Assembly: GCF_007830355.1 (NCBI RefSeq) | Contig: NZ_VLKO01000009.1 | Coordinates: 1-64,000, forward strand | DNA length: 64,000 nt | Direction: 5' to 3' | From: Flavobacterium tiangeerense | GTDB taxonomy: Bacteria; Bacteroidota; Bacteroidia; Flavobacteriales; Flavobacteriaceae | Shown here: in pieces, positions 8,561 through 17,690 of the stretch | Position numbering within the stretch: position 1 is the stretch's first letter | How the letters are laid out: each line of letters opens with the position of its first letter | Position numbers and translations under genes: made by a program | Notes under the pieces: generated by a model | Database searches by the model: none | Told to the model about the DNA's origin: nothing | What the model saw: only the letters and a program-made list of their open reading frames with translations

Positions 8561-9403
8561 ATGAAACCATCTAGTAATGTTACCGTAATCATACCCTGTT
8601 ATAATGACGGGGCATACATTATGGAAGCATTAGAATCTATATACAATCAAACAGTATTGCCAGAAAAGATAATCATTGTTGATGATGGTTCACAGGCAGA
8701 AACAAAAAAAGAATTAGCTACAATTAATAATCCATTGGTTTACCTTGTTTGCCAAGAAAATCAAGGTGTTAGTGTTGCAAGAAATCATGCTATTAGTTTA
8801 GCGCAAACAGACTATATTGTTAATCTTGATGCCGATGATTATTACGAACCTAATTTTATTGAAAAAGCCATACAAATTTTAGATACTGATGTCACTATTG
8901 GAGTAGTTAGTTCTTACTGTAGGACTTTTTCAGAAAAAAAAACAATCTCTATTGTAAGACCTTTAGGTGGAGGTATGACTGATTTTTTGTTCATTAACAA
9001 TGGTAGAGCAAGCGCTATGTTTAGAAAAGAATGCTGGGAAAAGGTGGGTGGATTTGATGAAAACATGAAAGCAGGTTATGAAGATTGGGAGTTTTGGCTT
9101 GCTATCACTAAAAATAATTGGCGTATGCATATTATTCCCGAAATATTGTCTCACTACCGAATTAAGAATACTTCGCGGGACCGCACTGCAATTGTACATC
9201 ATGATTATGAGTTACGCATGTATATTTTTAATAAGCATAAAGAAATGTATCAGACTCATTATGAATTTTATGCAAGTGCTTTGCTGCGTCAAAATTCAAT
9301 TTTGCGAAATAGTTTAAGGAATGCCAAAGAGTCTAGAGAGTTTCAAATAGGGTTACTAGTACTTGCTCCACTGCGGTTTTTGAAAAAAATAGTATCCAGA
9401 TGA
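8561..9403 (+). CDS. Family 2 glycosyltransferase
   Basis: GT2 protein (280 aa) with VTVIIPCYNDGAYIMEALESI, IIVDDGSQ, VSVARNHAI and NLDADDYYEP. The C-terminal half (FRKECWEKVGGFDENMKAGYEDWEFWLA) closely resembles the product of the following gene (FRKMCWEQVGGYDETMKRGFEDWDFWL), so the pair looks like an old tandem duplication, with the gene at 4000 as a third relative. Its stop overlaps the next start as ATGA. Confidence 0.92.
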   Translation: MKPSSNVTVIIPCYNDGAYIMEALESIYNQTVLPEKIIIVDDGSQAETKKELATINNPLVYLVCQENQGVSVARNHAISLAQTDYIVNLDADDYYEPNFIEKAIQILDTDVTIGVVSSYCRTFSEKKTISIVRPLGGGMTDFLFINNGRASAMFRKECWEKVGGFDENMKAGYEDWEFWLAITKNNWRMHIIPEILSHYRIKNTSRDRTAIVHHDYELRMYIFNKHKEMYQTHYEFYASALLRQNSILRNSLRNAKESREFQIGLLVLAPLRFLKKIVSR

Positions 9404-10260
9404 GTCCATTAGTTTCCATAATTGTCCCTTGTTTTCAACAGGCTCATTTTTTAAAAGATTCCTTGCAATCGGTTTTAGACCAAAGCTATATCAATTGGGA
9501 GTGTATTATTGTTAATGATGGTAGTCCTGATAATACAGCAATTGTTGGACATGAATGGTGTGCTAAAGACACCCGGTTTAAGTATGTATATCAAGACAAC
9601 GCAGGTTTGTCTAGTGCTCGTAATACTGGAATAAAACATAGCAAGGGAGAATTTATTTTACCGCTAGATGCTGATGATGTATTGCATCCAGACTATTTAA
9701 ACAAAACAGTTCCCGTTTTGAGGGATCACCCAGCAATAGGAATAGTAAGTTGCTATAGTGCTTTTTTCTCGGGTACTACAAATAACATTGTTAATCAATT
9801 GAAACCTATTGGAGATAATGTAACTTCGTTACTGTTTGTGAATCAATTAGTAGCCACTTCTTTGTTCAGAAAAATGTGCTGGGAACAAGTAGGCGGATAT
9901 GATGAAACAATGAAAAGAGGATTTGAAGATTGGGACTTTTGGCTAAGTTGTACCAAACAAGGATGGACGTACAAAATAATTCCTGAATTTTTATTTTATT
10001 ACCGAAAGGCTAAGAAGTCAATGCTGACTAATACAATCCAACATCATGCAGAAGAGGTCAAACAATTTTTATTTATCAAGCATAAAGAGTTGTACATCCG
10101 TAATTTTGAGAATTGTATGGAAGTGCTATTCTTTGAATTAAAAGTTCAACGTACAGGTCATGATACCTATAAAAACAGTCAAGAATATAAAATTGGAAAA
10201 TTAATTTTACAACCCTACCGATGGTTAACAAAATTGATCTTAAAATCAAAAAAGACATGA
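9400..10260 (+). CDS. Family 2 glycosyltransferase
   Basis: GT2 protein (286 aa): VSIIVPCFQQAHFLKDSLQS, WECIIVNDGSPDNT, LSSARNTGI, LDADDVLHP and the GFEDWDFW acid motif. The N-terminal half is nearly the same as in the protein encoded at 4000, and the C-terminal half matches the upstream neighbour. It therefore shares sequence with two paralogues and may be a recombinant. Coupled by ATGA overlaps on both sides. Confidence 0.92.
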   Translation: MSPLVSIIVPCFQQAHFLKDSLQSVLDQSYINWECIIVNDGSPDNTAIVGHEWCAKDTRFKYVYQDNAGLSSARNTGIKHSKGEFILPLDADDVLHPDYLNKTVPVLRDHPAIGIVSCYSAFFSGTTNNIVNQLKPIGDNVTSLLFVNQLVATSLFRKMCWEQVGGYDETMKRGFEDWDFWLSCTKQGWTYKIIPEFLFYYRKAKKSMLTNTIQHHAEEVKQFLFIKHKELYIRNFENCMEVLFFELKVQRTGHDTYKNSQEYKIGKLILQPYRWLTKLILKSKKT

Positions 10261-11042
10261 ACATATCAGTAGTCATTAGAAATAAAAATCAAGCTCCTGC
10301 TTTGTCTTTTTTGTTAAAAAACTTAACAAATCGTTATTACACGGATTTTAATGAGATTATTGTTGTAGATAATCTCTCGACTGATGAGAGTGAAACAGTA
10401 GCAGCGCATTTTGGAGCTCGATTTGTAACGATTACCAATTTTAGTTTTGGCGGTAGTGCCAATGTATGTGCTTCTGAAGCTAAAAATGATATCATTGTTA
10501 TTTTTAGTGCGCATTCCTACCCTGTAAGTACTGATTTTTTTAAGGTTATTCAAAATCAATTTGACCAAAATCCTAATTTAGCAGGAGTAAGATGTTTGCA
10601 TCAACCCAATGATTATAGAAATTATATCAACGCTATCTCTGCCTCGGTTGATCCTAATAAGTCAGGATTAATTTTTGCAGGATCAGCTTTTAGCAAAGCG
10701 GTCTGGGAACAACATCCTTTTAGAGAAGATGTAGCTACTTTTGAGGATAAGGAATGGACCAAACGGGTTTTGAAAGCAGGCTATGACATTGAGTTTGCTC
10801 CTGTTGTTTTTGCCTACGAAATCAAACGAACACCCAAACAGTTATTTTTTAGATTCCGAAATGATGTGGTTGGGAATTATCAATTGTGGGGAGAGGATGT
10901 TACATTTAAATCGATTTTTAAAAGTTTCTTAGGGAGTTTGTGGTCCAGTGCCACATCTTTTTTTCTAAGTATAAAGTACACTTTTTTGAAGTTGTTTTTT
11001 TTATTGCGTTTCTGGAGTAATAAACCTAAAAAAATGGAGTAA
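10257..11042 (+). CDS. Family 2 glycosyltransferase, rhamnosyl/WbbL-like
   Basis: GT2 protein (261 aa) starting MNISVVIRNKNQAPALSFLL, with IIVVDNLSTDES (VDN instead of VDD), GGSANVCASEA and VIFSAHSYPV where the DxD is replaced by SAHS. FEDKEWTKRVLKAGYDIEF is the downstream acid motif, and a hydrophobic C-terminus (SFFLSIKYTFLKLFFLL) suggests membrane contact. The chosen ATG forms an ATGA overlap with the previous stop. An upstream in-frame ATG would lengthen the overlap by 36 bases. The altered DxD region is a real difference from its neighbours. Confidence 0.88.
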   Translation: MNISVVIRNKNQAPALSFLLKNLTNRYYTDFNEIIVVDNLSTDESETVAAHFGARFVTITNFSFGGSANVCASEAKNDIIVIFSAHSYPVSTDFFKVIQNQFDQNPNLAGVRCLHQPNDYRNYINAISASVDPNKSGLIFAGSAFSKAVWEQHPFREDVATFEDKEWTKRVLKAGYDIEFAPVVFAYEIKRTPKQLFFRFRNDVVGNYQLWGEDVTFKSIFKSFLGSLWSSATSFFLSIKYTFLKLFFLLRFWSNKPKKME

Positions 11043-11043
11043 A

Positions 11044-12075
11044 TTGAAAGCAAACGTAAACAATTTTGATTTTCTACGATTTCTATTTGCCTTATTTGTA
11101 GTCATAACGCACTCTTACGCCTTATCAGGAACGCCAGAATCAGAAGAATGGATGTGGCAAATTACTGCGGGACAACTGTCTTTTTCTCAAATAGGTTTAA
11201 GTGGATTCTTTGTTATTAGTGGGTATTTTATTTTTATAAGTTTACAGCGGGCGAGTAGTTTAAAAACGTATTTTAAGAACAGAATTCTACGTATTTTTCC
11301 CGGTTTGCTTGGCGTATTATGTGTTACACTGCTCTTGATTCCGTTCCTTCATGTTAAAGGCTTTACGATATTTACACAATGCGATTATTATACCTATGTT
11401 CCTAGAAACATGACGTTGTACGGTTTTCAATCTACAGTAAAAGGTGTTTTTGATACTAATTCTTACCACGCCATCAATGGGTCACTTTGGACCATACAAT
11501 ATGAGTTTAGTTTGTATGTATTGATTGCACTATTATTTTATTTTCGAGCGTATCAAAAATTGATTTCAGTTCTACTTGCGGTTGTGATGGTACTGCTCTA
11601 TTTTGTTTATACTTTTTTTTTAGAACGGGTGGCAGGAATGCAATTGTTATACCTGCAAGGATATCACTTTTTTAATTTAGGAACTTTTTTTGTCATGGGG
11701 AGTTTGCTGGCTTCTATTCAATTTGAAAAAAAGGTTTCTGTTGTGATACTGTTTATTAGTGTTGTAATACTACTTTTAGCCATTTACTTTGAGGTTTATA
11801 GCACTGTAAAACATTTCGTTTTTCCGGTTGTAGTTTTATCGTTAGGATTTATTCCCCTACGTTTTTTTAGTACATTTGGGAAATATGGAGACTTATCGTA
11901 TGGGATTTATATTTACAGCTTTCCGGTGCAGCAGGTGTTGGTGCATCTCTTTAAACCCAAAGTGTATTCTTTGATGGCGTTTTCTATTTTAATTTCAATT
12001 ATTTTGGGATTTCTTTCTTGGCATGGTATAGAGAAAAAGGCATTGCTGTTAAAGGAAAATCGTATTTTAAAGTAA
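11044..12075 (+). CDS. Acyltransferase 3 family membrane protein (OafA/WecH-like), TTG start
   Basis: Integral membrane O-acyltransferase (343 aa), probably adding an acetyl group to the glycan at the inner membrane. It has the family opening NNFDFLRFLFALFVVITHSYALSG with the conserved His, a GFFVISGYFI helix, an FKNRILRIFPG basic loop, and about ten hydrophobic helices to the end. The family motif begins five residues after the TTG and no in-frame ATG fits, so TTG is taken as the start. A GGAG sequence lies five bases upstream, one of the few Shine-Dalgarno-like sites in the cluster. One base separates it from the preceding stop. Confidence 0.9.
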   Translation: MKANVNNFDFLRFLFALFVVITHSYALSGTPESEEWMWQITAGQLSFSQIGLSGFFVISGYFIFISLQRASSLKTYFKNRILRIFPGLLGVLCVTLLLIPFLHVKGFTIFTQCDYYTYVPRNMTLYGFQSTVKGVFDTNSYHAINGSLWTIQYEFSLYVLIALLFYFRAYQKLISVLLAVVMVLLYFVYTFFLERVAGMQLLYLQGYHFFNLGTFFVMGSLLASIQFEKKVSVVILFISVVILLLAIYFEVYSTVKHFVFPVVVLSLGFIPLRFFSTFGKYGDLSYGIYIYSFPVQQVLVHLFKPKVYSLMAFSILISIILGFLSWHGIEKKALLLKENRILK

Positions 12076-12154
12076 ACCAATATATAGCTAGAAGGCTAAT
12101 TTGAAAAATATCGTTTTAGCCAACACATCGATAATTTTTAGTAACACTATATAA

Positions 12155-13306
12155 ATGAAAAAAAAAGTTCTAATTATTGGTTTGATAAATAATTTTGGAG
12201 GGCGTGAAATAGAAGTTCGTAATATTATAGAAGCATTAATTAAAAATTATGATATTAGGGTTTTTTCTTTACTAAATATGTCATCTGACTCTATGGCTGT
12301 AAAAGATCTTCATTGTATTTCAAGTAATGTTTTTAAGGAAATTTACCGCTCTAATTTAATGATTAAAATATTTAGTAAATTAAGTAGAGCATATAATAAC
12401 TCTAAGCAGCCAAATTATTATTTTGTAAACAACAAATTGAGTAATTTCTTTTTTTCATTAGAGGATAAAAAACGGAACATAGTTAGAAGAGAGATTTCAA
12501 ATGCTGATATTGTAATGTTTAATGGTGTATTAGAATCAAGTTTATTAAATGAAATAATTTCTTATTGTGATAGAATGAATAAACCAATTATTATAAGATC
12601 AACAGGTGAAATTAAGTTGATTAATGACGGTTTAATGTTGCTGTTGCCGAAAGTTTCATCCATATTGATTCATTCAAAAAGTTATCTAAGCAAATTTATT
12701 ACTAGTTCAAATAATAATATTGTTTTTTTGGATCAAACAACTCTAATGGAGACGGAACTACTACATATACCTATTTACAATAGAAATGAAATTACTTATG
12801 GATATTTGGGAAGATTTTCAAGTGAAAAAGGAATTATTGAATTAGTAAATATATTTAAAGAATTAGATGCAAAATTGATAATTGCAGGCTCGGGTCCACT
12901 ATTGAAAAATGTTAAAAATTCTATGTCAGGGGATTGTGTGCTTTTAGGAGAGATTTCTCAAAAAGGAATAGTTGATTTTTTTGATGAAATCGATGTTTTG
13001 ATTATTCCTTCAATGGAAGAAGCCGGTCCATTAGTAGGGATTGAAGCAATGGCTGCTGGAAAAATTATTTTTTCAACAAGAGTTGGTGCAATGGAGGAAC
13101 GAATGAAAAGCACAAAAAATGATTTTTGGTTTGATATTCGTTCTGAAAGTACTTTTTTAGATTTGGTAAATAGACTTCAAAGTTTGACTCCTGAAGAAAT
13201 CTTGGAAATTAGATTTTTAAATAGGCTTAAATATCAAAATTATTTTTCTCAAAAAATAATATCAGATCAATATTTACGAGTTTTAGACAAAGTTTTTACC
13301 TCATGA
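12155..13306 (+). CDS. Family 4 glycosyltransferase
   Basis: GT-B fold retaining glycosyltransferase (383 aa). The C-terminal Rossmann domain shows YGYLGRFSSEKGI, LIIAGSGPLL, VLLGEIS and the catalytic E-x7-E region EEAGPLVGIEAMAAGK. The N-terminus MKKKVLIIGLINNFGGREIEVRNI is the acceptor-side domain. The gene is much more AT-rich than the one after it: 10/60 G+C in the row at 12541 against 25/60 at 13681. It is preceded by a 79-base gap, the longest break since 971. Both points suggest it entered the cluster separately. Its stop overlaps the next start (ATGA). Confidence 0.9.
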   Translation: MKKKVLIIGLINNFGGREIEVRNIIEALIKNYDIRVFSLLNMSSDSMAVKDLHCISSNVFKEIYRSNLMIKIFSKLSRAYNNSKQPNYYFVNNKLSNFFFSLEDKKRNIVRREISNADIVMFNGVLESSLLNEIISYCDRMNKPIIIRSTGEIKLINDGLMLLLPKVSSILIHSKSYLSKFITSSNNNIVFLDQTTLMETELLHIPIYNRNEITYGYLGRFSSEKGIIELVNIFKELDAKLIIAGSGPLLKNVKNSMSGDCVLLGEISQKGIVDFFDEIDVLIIPSMEEAGPLVGIEAMAAGKIIFSTRVGAMEERMKSTKNDFWFDIRSESTFLDLVNRLQSLTPEEILEIRFLNRLKYQNYFSQKIISDQYLRVLDKVFTS

Positions 13307-14448
13307 AAATACTCATGGTAGCCATTCCCAATCATCATTTTTTTCAATGGGTAAACCAATTGAAAGATAGTGGGTATGAAGTATTTTGGTTTGATAGTAC
13401 TGATGGAGGAGGTTTAGTTGAGAAAATTCAATGGGTACACCAAATTAAAGGTTGGAAGTTGAGGTGGGATTTTCCATTGAGACATTTCATCAAGTCTCGA
13501 TTCCCGAAAGGGTATAGCCTAATTCAAAAAATTAATGAACGCAAGCTTGCTGAAGTTTTTGAAAAACAGTTGCAGCAAATCAAACCTGATGTAGTGCAGT
13601 GTTTTGAAATGCAACTTGCTGGAATACCTATTCTTGAAGTAATGGAAAAATATTCCCATATTCCCTTGATTTATAGTTCCTGGGGGAGTGATTTGTTTTA
13701 TCATAAAGAAATGGGTCTGTCATCACAAAACGTGCATCGCTTTTTAAAACGAGTGGATTATTTAATCACGGATTGCCTTAGAGATTACACGCTTGCACTA
13801 CAAAATCAGTTTCGAAATATTTTTCTAGGAGTCTATCCTGGAAATGGTGGAATTGCATATCCTAAAAGAGAGATACTGCCTTGGCACAAAAGAAACTGCA
13901 TTATTATAAAAGGATATGATGATGAGGTAGGGAAAGCACTGGAAATAGGTAAAGCACTAGAACTGGTTGATCCTGTGTTGCTTTCGGATAAAAAAATTAT
14001 TGTTTTTAGTGCTGATGCTGTTGTGGAGGCGTTTTTTAAAAATTCAAAAAAACTCCAAAACTACGACGTTGAAATACAACTCAGGAATCAATTTGTGCCA
14101 AATGAAATTCTGTTGAAACAAATGGGGCAAAGCATATTGTACCTTGGTAACAGCCTGTCAGATGGTATGCCCAATAGTTTACTTGAGGCTATGGGTATGG
14201 GCGCTTTTCCTATTCAGTCTAATCCTGGCGGAGCTACCTCTGAAATTATAGAACATCAAAAAAATGGGCTTTTGATTGAAAATCCGTTGGATGTTACGGA
14301 GATTGCGCATCATATAACAAATTCTTTGCAGCACACTGCCCTCAGGGAAAAAGCACAAGAATACAATGTTGCCTTTTGTACTAAAAACTATGATAGAGCA
14401 GTATTGCAATCACAAATAGTACATTTGTACGACTCAATTACGGTTTAG
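13303..14448 (+). CDS. Family 4 glycosyltransferase
   Basis: GT-B protein (381 aa). The N-terminal half reads MKILMVAIPNHHFFQWVNQL with a VVQCFEMQLAGIPIL strand and IYSSWGSDLFYH, typical of GT4 proteins acting on surface glycans. The C-terminal half carries YLGNSLSDGMPNSLLEAMGMGAFPIQS and SEIIEH, the donor-binding E-x7-E block. Coupled to the upstream gene by ATGA and followed after 12 bases by a GT2 gene. Substrate unknown. Confidence 0.9.
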   Translation: MKILMVAIPNHHFFQWVNQLKDSGYEVFWFDSTDGGGLVEKIQWVHQIKGWKLRWDFPLRHFIKSRFPKGYSLIQKINERKLAEVFEKQLQQIKPDVVQCFEMQLAGIPILEVMEKYSHIPLIYSSWGSDLFYHKEMGLSSQNVHRFLKRVDYLITDCLRDYTLALQNQFRNIFLGVYPGNGGIAYPKREILPWHKRNCIIIKGYDDEVGKALEIGKALELVDPVLLSDKKIIVFSADAVVEAFFKNSKKLQNYDVEIQLRNQFVPNEILLKQMGQSILYLGNSLSDGMPNSLLEAMGMGAFPIQSNPGGATSEIIEHQKNGLLIENPLDVTEIAHHITNSLQHTALREKAQEYNVAFCTKNYDRAVLQSQIVHLYDSITV

Positions 14449-14460
14449 CTTTGCTACATT

Positions 14461-15339
14461 ATGGATATCTCCTTTTTAATTGTTACTAAAAACCGACCCG
14501 ATGAATTGCGGTATACGCTATCACGGTTGCAAAATCTTGTGACAATTGATAAGCATGAAGTTTTAGTATTTATTGATGGGTGTGTGGCTACTCAGGCATT
14601 GGTTACAGAGTTTGATTGGGTAAAATGGACCGTTTGGGATCATAGTATTAGTGCTTCTCCGGCAAGAGCTATTTTGTATCAAAAAGCTGTGGGTACTTTA
14701 TTCATTGGTCTTGATGATGATGCACATCCTATTAGTGCTGATTTTATCCCAAAGGTACAACAGCATTTTGAGACTAATACTCAACTGGGAATCTTGGCTT
14801 TTCAGGAAGTTAAAGGAATTTACCCAACAGATGATTTAGCTTTGCTTCAAGCAAAGAATAAAACATCGTTTTACACTAAAGATTTTGTAGGTTGTGGTTT
14901 TGCTATAGCCAAAAAAGTATACGCCATTACCAATGGGTTCCCTACGTGGATCGATATTTATGGTGAGGAACCTTGCGTGGCTTTTGAGGTTCTGGATACG
15001 GGCTATACTATATTTTTTGCACATGATATTGTAGTCAATCATAGAATTGACATCGAAAAAAGAAAATTGCAAGGCAAGAATTACTTCCGATTTGAACGAC
15101 AGTTACGCAATAGTTTCAAACTCTATCTAGTCTATTATCCTAATCCTTTGCCTGTAATAGCGCGCTTGCTTTTTCATAATTTCAAGCGTTATGCTTGTAC
15201 TGATTTTGTTTTTTTTAAATTGTACTGGCGTGCTGTTGGACACATGATATTTACTTTATTTGATACCTTAAAATACAGATGTCCTATTCAAAATAGAACA
15301 CTTAAAGCTATTCAAAAATTAAAAAATATGCCTTACTAA
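14461..15339 (+). CDS. Family 2 glycosyltransferase
   Basis: GT2 protein (292 aa): ISFLIVTKNRPDELRYTLSRL, VLVFIDGC, ASPARAILYQKA and FIGLDDDAHPI as the metal-binding motif. The IYGEEPCVAFEVLDTGY segment is the acid block. The C-terminus is basic and aromatic. It stands immediately before the first MBOAT gene, with a single base between stop and start. Confidence 0.9.
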   Translation: MDISFLIVTKNRPDELRYTLSRLQNLVTIDKHEVLVFIDGCVATQALVTEFDWVKWTVWDHSISASPARAILYQKAVGTLFIGLDDDAHPISADFIPKVQQHFETNTQLGILAFQEVKGIYPTDDLALLQAKNKTSFYTKDFVGCGFAIAKKVYAITNGFPTWIDIYGEEPCVAFEVLDTGYTIFFAHDIVVNHRIDIEKRKLQGKNYFRFERQLRNSFKLYLVYYPNPLPVIARLLFHNFKRYACTDFVFFKLYWRAVGHMIFTLFDTLKYRCPIQNRTLKAIQKLKNMPY

Positions 15340-15340
15340 T

Positions 15341-16780
15341 ATGCTTTTTAACACCCTCATGTACGCCTTATTTGTACCCGTAGTTTTTGTGGTGTATTGG
15401 TATGTTTTGGGTAAATCAAGCAAGGCTCAAAATATTTTTTTGTTGTTGTGTAGTTACTATTTTTATTCTTGTTGGGATGTGCGGTTTCTTGGATTGTTGT
15501 TGTTTTCAACTGCTTTAGATTATGTATCGGCGTTACAAATGCAAAATTCAAAATCAGAACATATCCGGAAAATATGGTTCTGGACAAGCATCGGAATTAA
15601 TATTTCTTTCCTCGGAATTTTTAAATATTATAACTTTTTTGCAGTTTCTATGCAGTCAGCACTGCAGGTGTTGGGTTTGGACATTGATTTGTACGTGTTG
15701 GAAATTATTTTACCAGTAGGCATTTCATTTTACACTTTTCACGGACTATCTTACGTGATTGATGTTTATAAAAAACGACTGGTTCCAGAGCAAGACCCCA
15801 TAGCTTATGCTTTGTTTGTATCTTATTTTCCCCTTTTGGTTGCTGGGCCAATTGAGCGAGCCACTCATTTATTACCCCAACTCAAAAAAAATAGAACATT
15901 TTCATACCAGCAAGCAGTAAATGGATTGTATCAAATAGTGTGGGGATTGTTTAAAAAAATTGTGATTGCTGATCAATGTGCGCTTTACGCCAATGCAATT
16001 TTTAATAATGCACCACAGGAATCCGGAAGCACCTTATTTATGGGAGCTTTATTTTTTGCTTTCCAAATTTATGGCGACTTTAGTGGTTACTCAGATATTG
16101 CTTTAGGAACCTCAAAACTTTTTGGAATAGAGTTGCTTCAAAATTTTTCATTCCCCTATTTTTCCAGAGATATTGCTGAGTTTTGGCGTCGTTGGCACAT
16201 ATCATTATCCTCTTGGTTCAAAGATTATGTGTACATCCCACTGGGAGGTAGTGCAGGCTCTCGTTTTTTAAAAATCCGAAATGTTTGTATCATTTTTTTA
16301 TTGAGCGGTTTTTGGCATGGAGCCAATTGGACTTTTATCGTTTGGGGACTTTTACATGCTTTGTATTTTGTACCCTTGCTGCTAGCGCAAAAAAATCGAA
16401 AACATATTGAGATAGTAGCTTTTTCAAATACATGGCCTAGTGGTAAGGAGGTTTGTCAAATGGGTACTACTTTTTTAATGACAACCCTAGCGTGGATTTT
16501 TTTTAGGGCCAATTCTTTGTCTGCTGCTATTGATTATATTTCGGGTATTTTTTCAATTTCTTTATTTACAATACCCAGTGTACGCCCGACCAATGTTTTA
16601 GTACTTATTTTATTTTGTATCACTGTAGAATGGTTTGGTCGTAGGAATGCATTTGCATTAGAAAACTTTAATTTACAAGGAAATAGAGTAGTTAGATGGT
16701 TTTTTGTAAGTTTTATTTTAATTCTCATTTTCGTGTTTAGTAGTCCTGTAGAACAACAATTCATCTATTTTCAATTTTAA
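15341..16780 (+). CDS. MBOAT-family O-acyltransferase (AlgI/DltB-like), copy 1
   Basis: Polytopic membrane acyltransferase (479 aa), expected to pass acyl (usually acetyl) groups across the inner membrane for O-acylation of a surface glycan. Diagnostic blocks are the SYYFYSCWD N-terminus, PVGISFYTFHGLSYVIDVY, AGPIERATHLLPQ, FQIYGDFSGYSDIALG, FWRRWHISLSSWFKDYVYIPLGG with a conserved His, and SGFWHGANWTF with the catalytic His. It is followed after one base by an SGNH-like gene, the usual partner arrangement, and has a close duplicate at 21422. Confidence 0.95.
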   Translation: MLFNTLMYALFVPVVFVVYWYVLGKSSKAQNIFLLLCSYYFYSCWDVRFLGLLLFSTALDYVSALQMQNSKSEHIRKIWFWTSIGINISFLGIFKYYNFFAVSMQSALQVLGLDIDLYVLEIILPVGISFYTFHGLSYVIDVYKKRLVPEQDPIAYALFVSYFPLLVAGPIERATHLLPQLKKNRTFSYQQAVNGLYQIVWGLFKKIVIADQCALYANAIFNNAPQESGSTLFMGALFFAFQIYGDFSGYSDIALGTSKLFGIELLQNFSFPYFSRDIAEFWRRWHISLSSWFKDYVYIPLGGSAGSRFLKIRNVCIIFLLSGFWHGANWTFIVWGLLHALYFVPLLLAQKNRKHIEIVAFSNTWPSGKEVCQMGTTFLMTTLAWIFFRANSLSAAIDYISGIFSISLFTIPSVRPTNVLVLILFCITVEWFGRRNAFALENFNLQGNRVVRWFFVSFILILIFVFSSPVEQQFIYFQF

Positions 16781-16781
16781 T

Positions 16782-17690
16782 ATGCGGCGTTTTATCCTTC
16801 ATAGTGTCCTTTTTTTAGCTACTTTTTTTGTGGTGGATAAGATGTTTTATTTTTTCTTACATCATGCGCCTACACTGGAGTACGACACGCGTTTAGAACA
16901 AATATTAGAGGGAAAGATGAACAAAGAGGTGTTGATTTTAGGGTCTTCAAGAGGCGCAAATAATATTTTGGCAGGACAAATAGAAAGCAAAACAAGGCAC
17001 AGTACATACAATCTTTCCTATCCTGGATCAGATGTTAGGTTTCATTATTTTGTATTAAAATCAGTATTAAAATATAATAAAAAGCCAAAAATGGTAGTCT
17101 TAACCATTGATAATCCGCATGAATTTGTAAATGAAAAAACACTTAATTTTCGTTTTGATCGTTTGTATCCACTAGCTAAATACAATTATATCACACAAGA
17201 GTTGATCCGTCAAAAAGAAAAAAATGTGCTTTCTTGGTTTTTTTGTTTGGCGCGTCTCAATCGATCCAATTTTTCGTTATCAAAAGTAGCTATTCCGCTT
17301 GACGGAAAAATTGATGCTTGGGGTTCCATGCCTTTTTATAACAGAAAAGCTTCTTTTATTGGTAAACAAAATCCGATTCATCAATATAATAGTGCCTTAG
17401 AAAATACAGAAAAAATAACCGCTTTTAAGGCGTTACAACAATTGTGTTTCAAAAATAAGATACAAATAGTTTATGTTTTCCCTCCCAGTTATGGGGCATT
17501 CGACAAACAATTTTACAAGCGGTTTTTAAAAATGGTGCCTGCACATGATGTTATGGTTTACGATACCCTGAACACGATTTATCAAAAGGAAGCTAGTTTT
17601 CATGACGAATCCCATTTGCAGCAAAAAGCCGCCCAAGTTTTTACAAATGAAATAAGTACCTTTATACAAAATAAAAACTACCTGAAATGA
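16782..17690 (+). CDS. SGNH-hydrolase-like partner of MBOAT (AlgJ/DltD-like), copy 1
   Basis: Membrane-anchored protein (302 aa) with an N-terminal transmembrane or signal segment (residues 2-24) and a periplasmic domain. KEVLILGSSRGANNIL resembles SGNH block I with a candidate nucleophile Ser, and FHDESHLQQKAA near the end offers the D-x2-H pair. In AlgI/AlgJ-type systems such partners transfer the acyl group onto the polysaccharide in the periplasm. Similarity to the protein encoded at 22906 is clear in the GSSR and terminal His regions but weak elsewhere. Its stop overlaps neuA (ATGA). Confidence 0.78.
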   Translation: MRRFILHSVLFLATFFVVDKMFYFFLHHAPTLEYDTRLEQILEGKMNKEVLILGSSRGANNILAGQIESKTRHSTYNLSYPGSDVRFHYFVLKSVLKYNKKPKMVVLTIDNPHEFVNEKTLNFRFDRLYPLAKYNYITQELIRQKEKNVLSWFFCLARLNRSNFSLSKVAIPLDGKIDAWGSMPFYNRKASFIGKQNPIHQYNSALENTEKITAFKALQQLCFKNKIQIVYVFPPSYGAFDKQFYKRFLKMVPAHDVMVYDTLNTIYQKEASFHDESHLQQKAAQVFTNEISTFIQNKNYLK

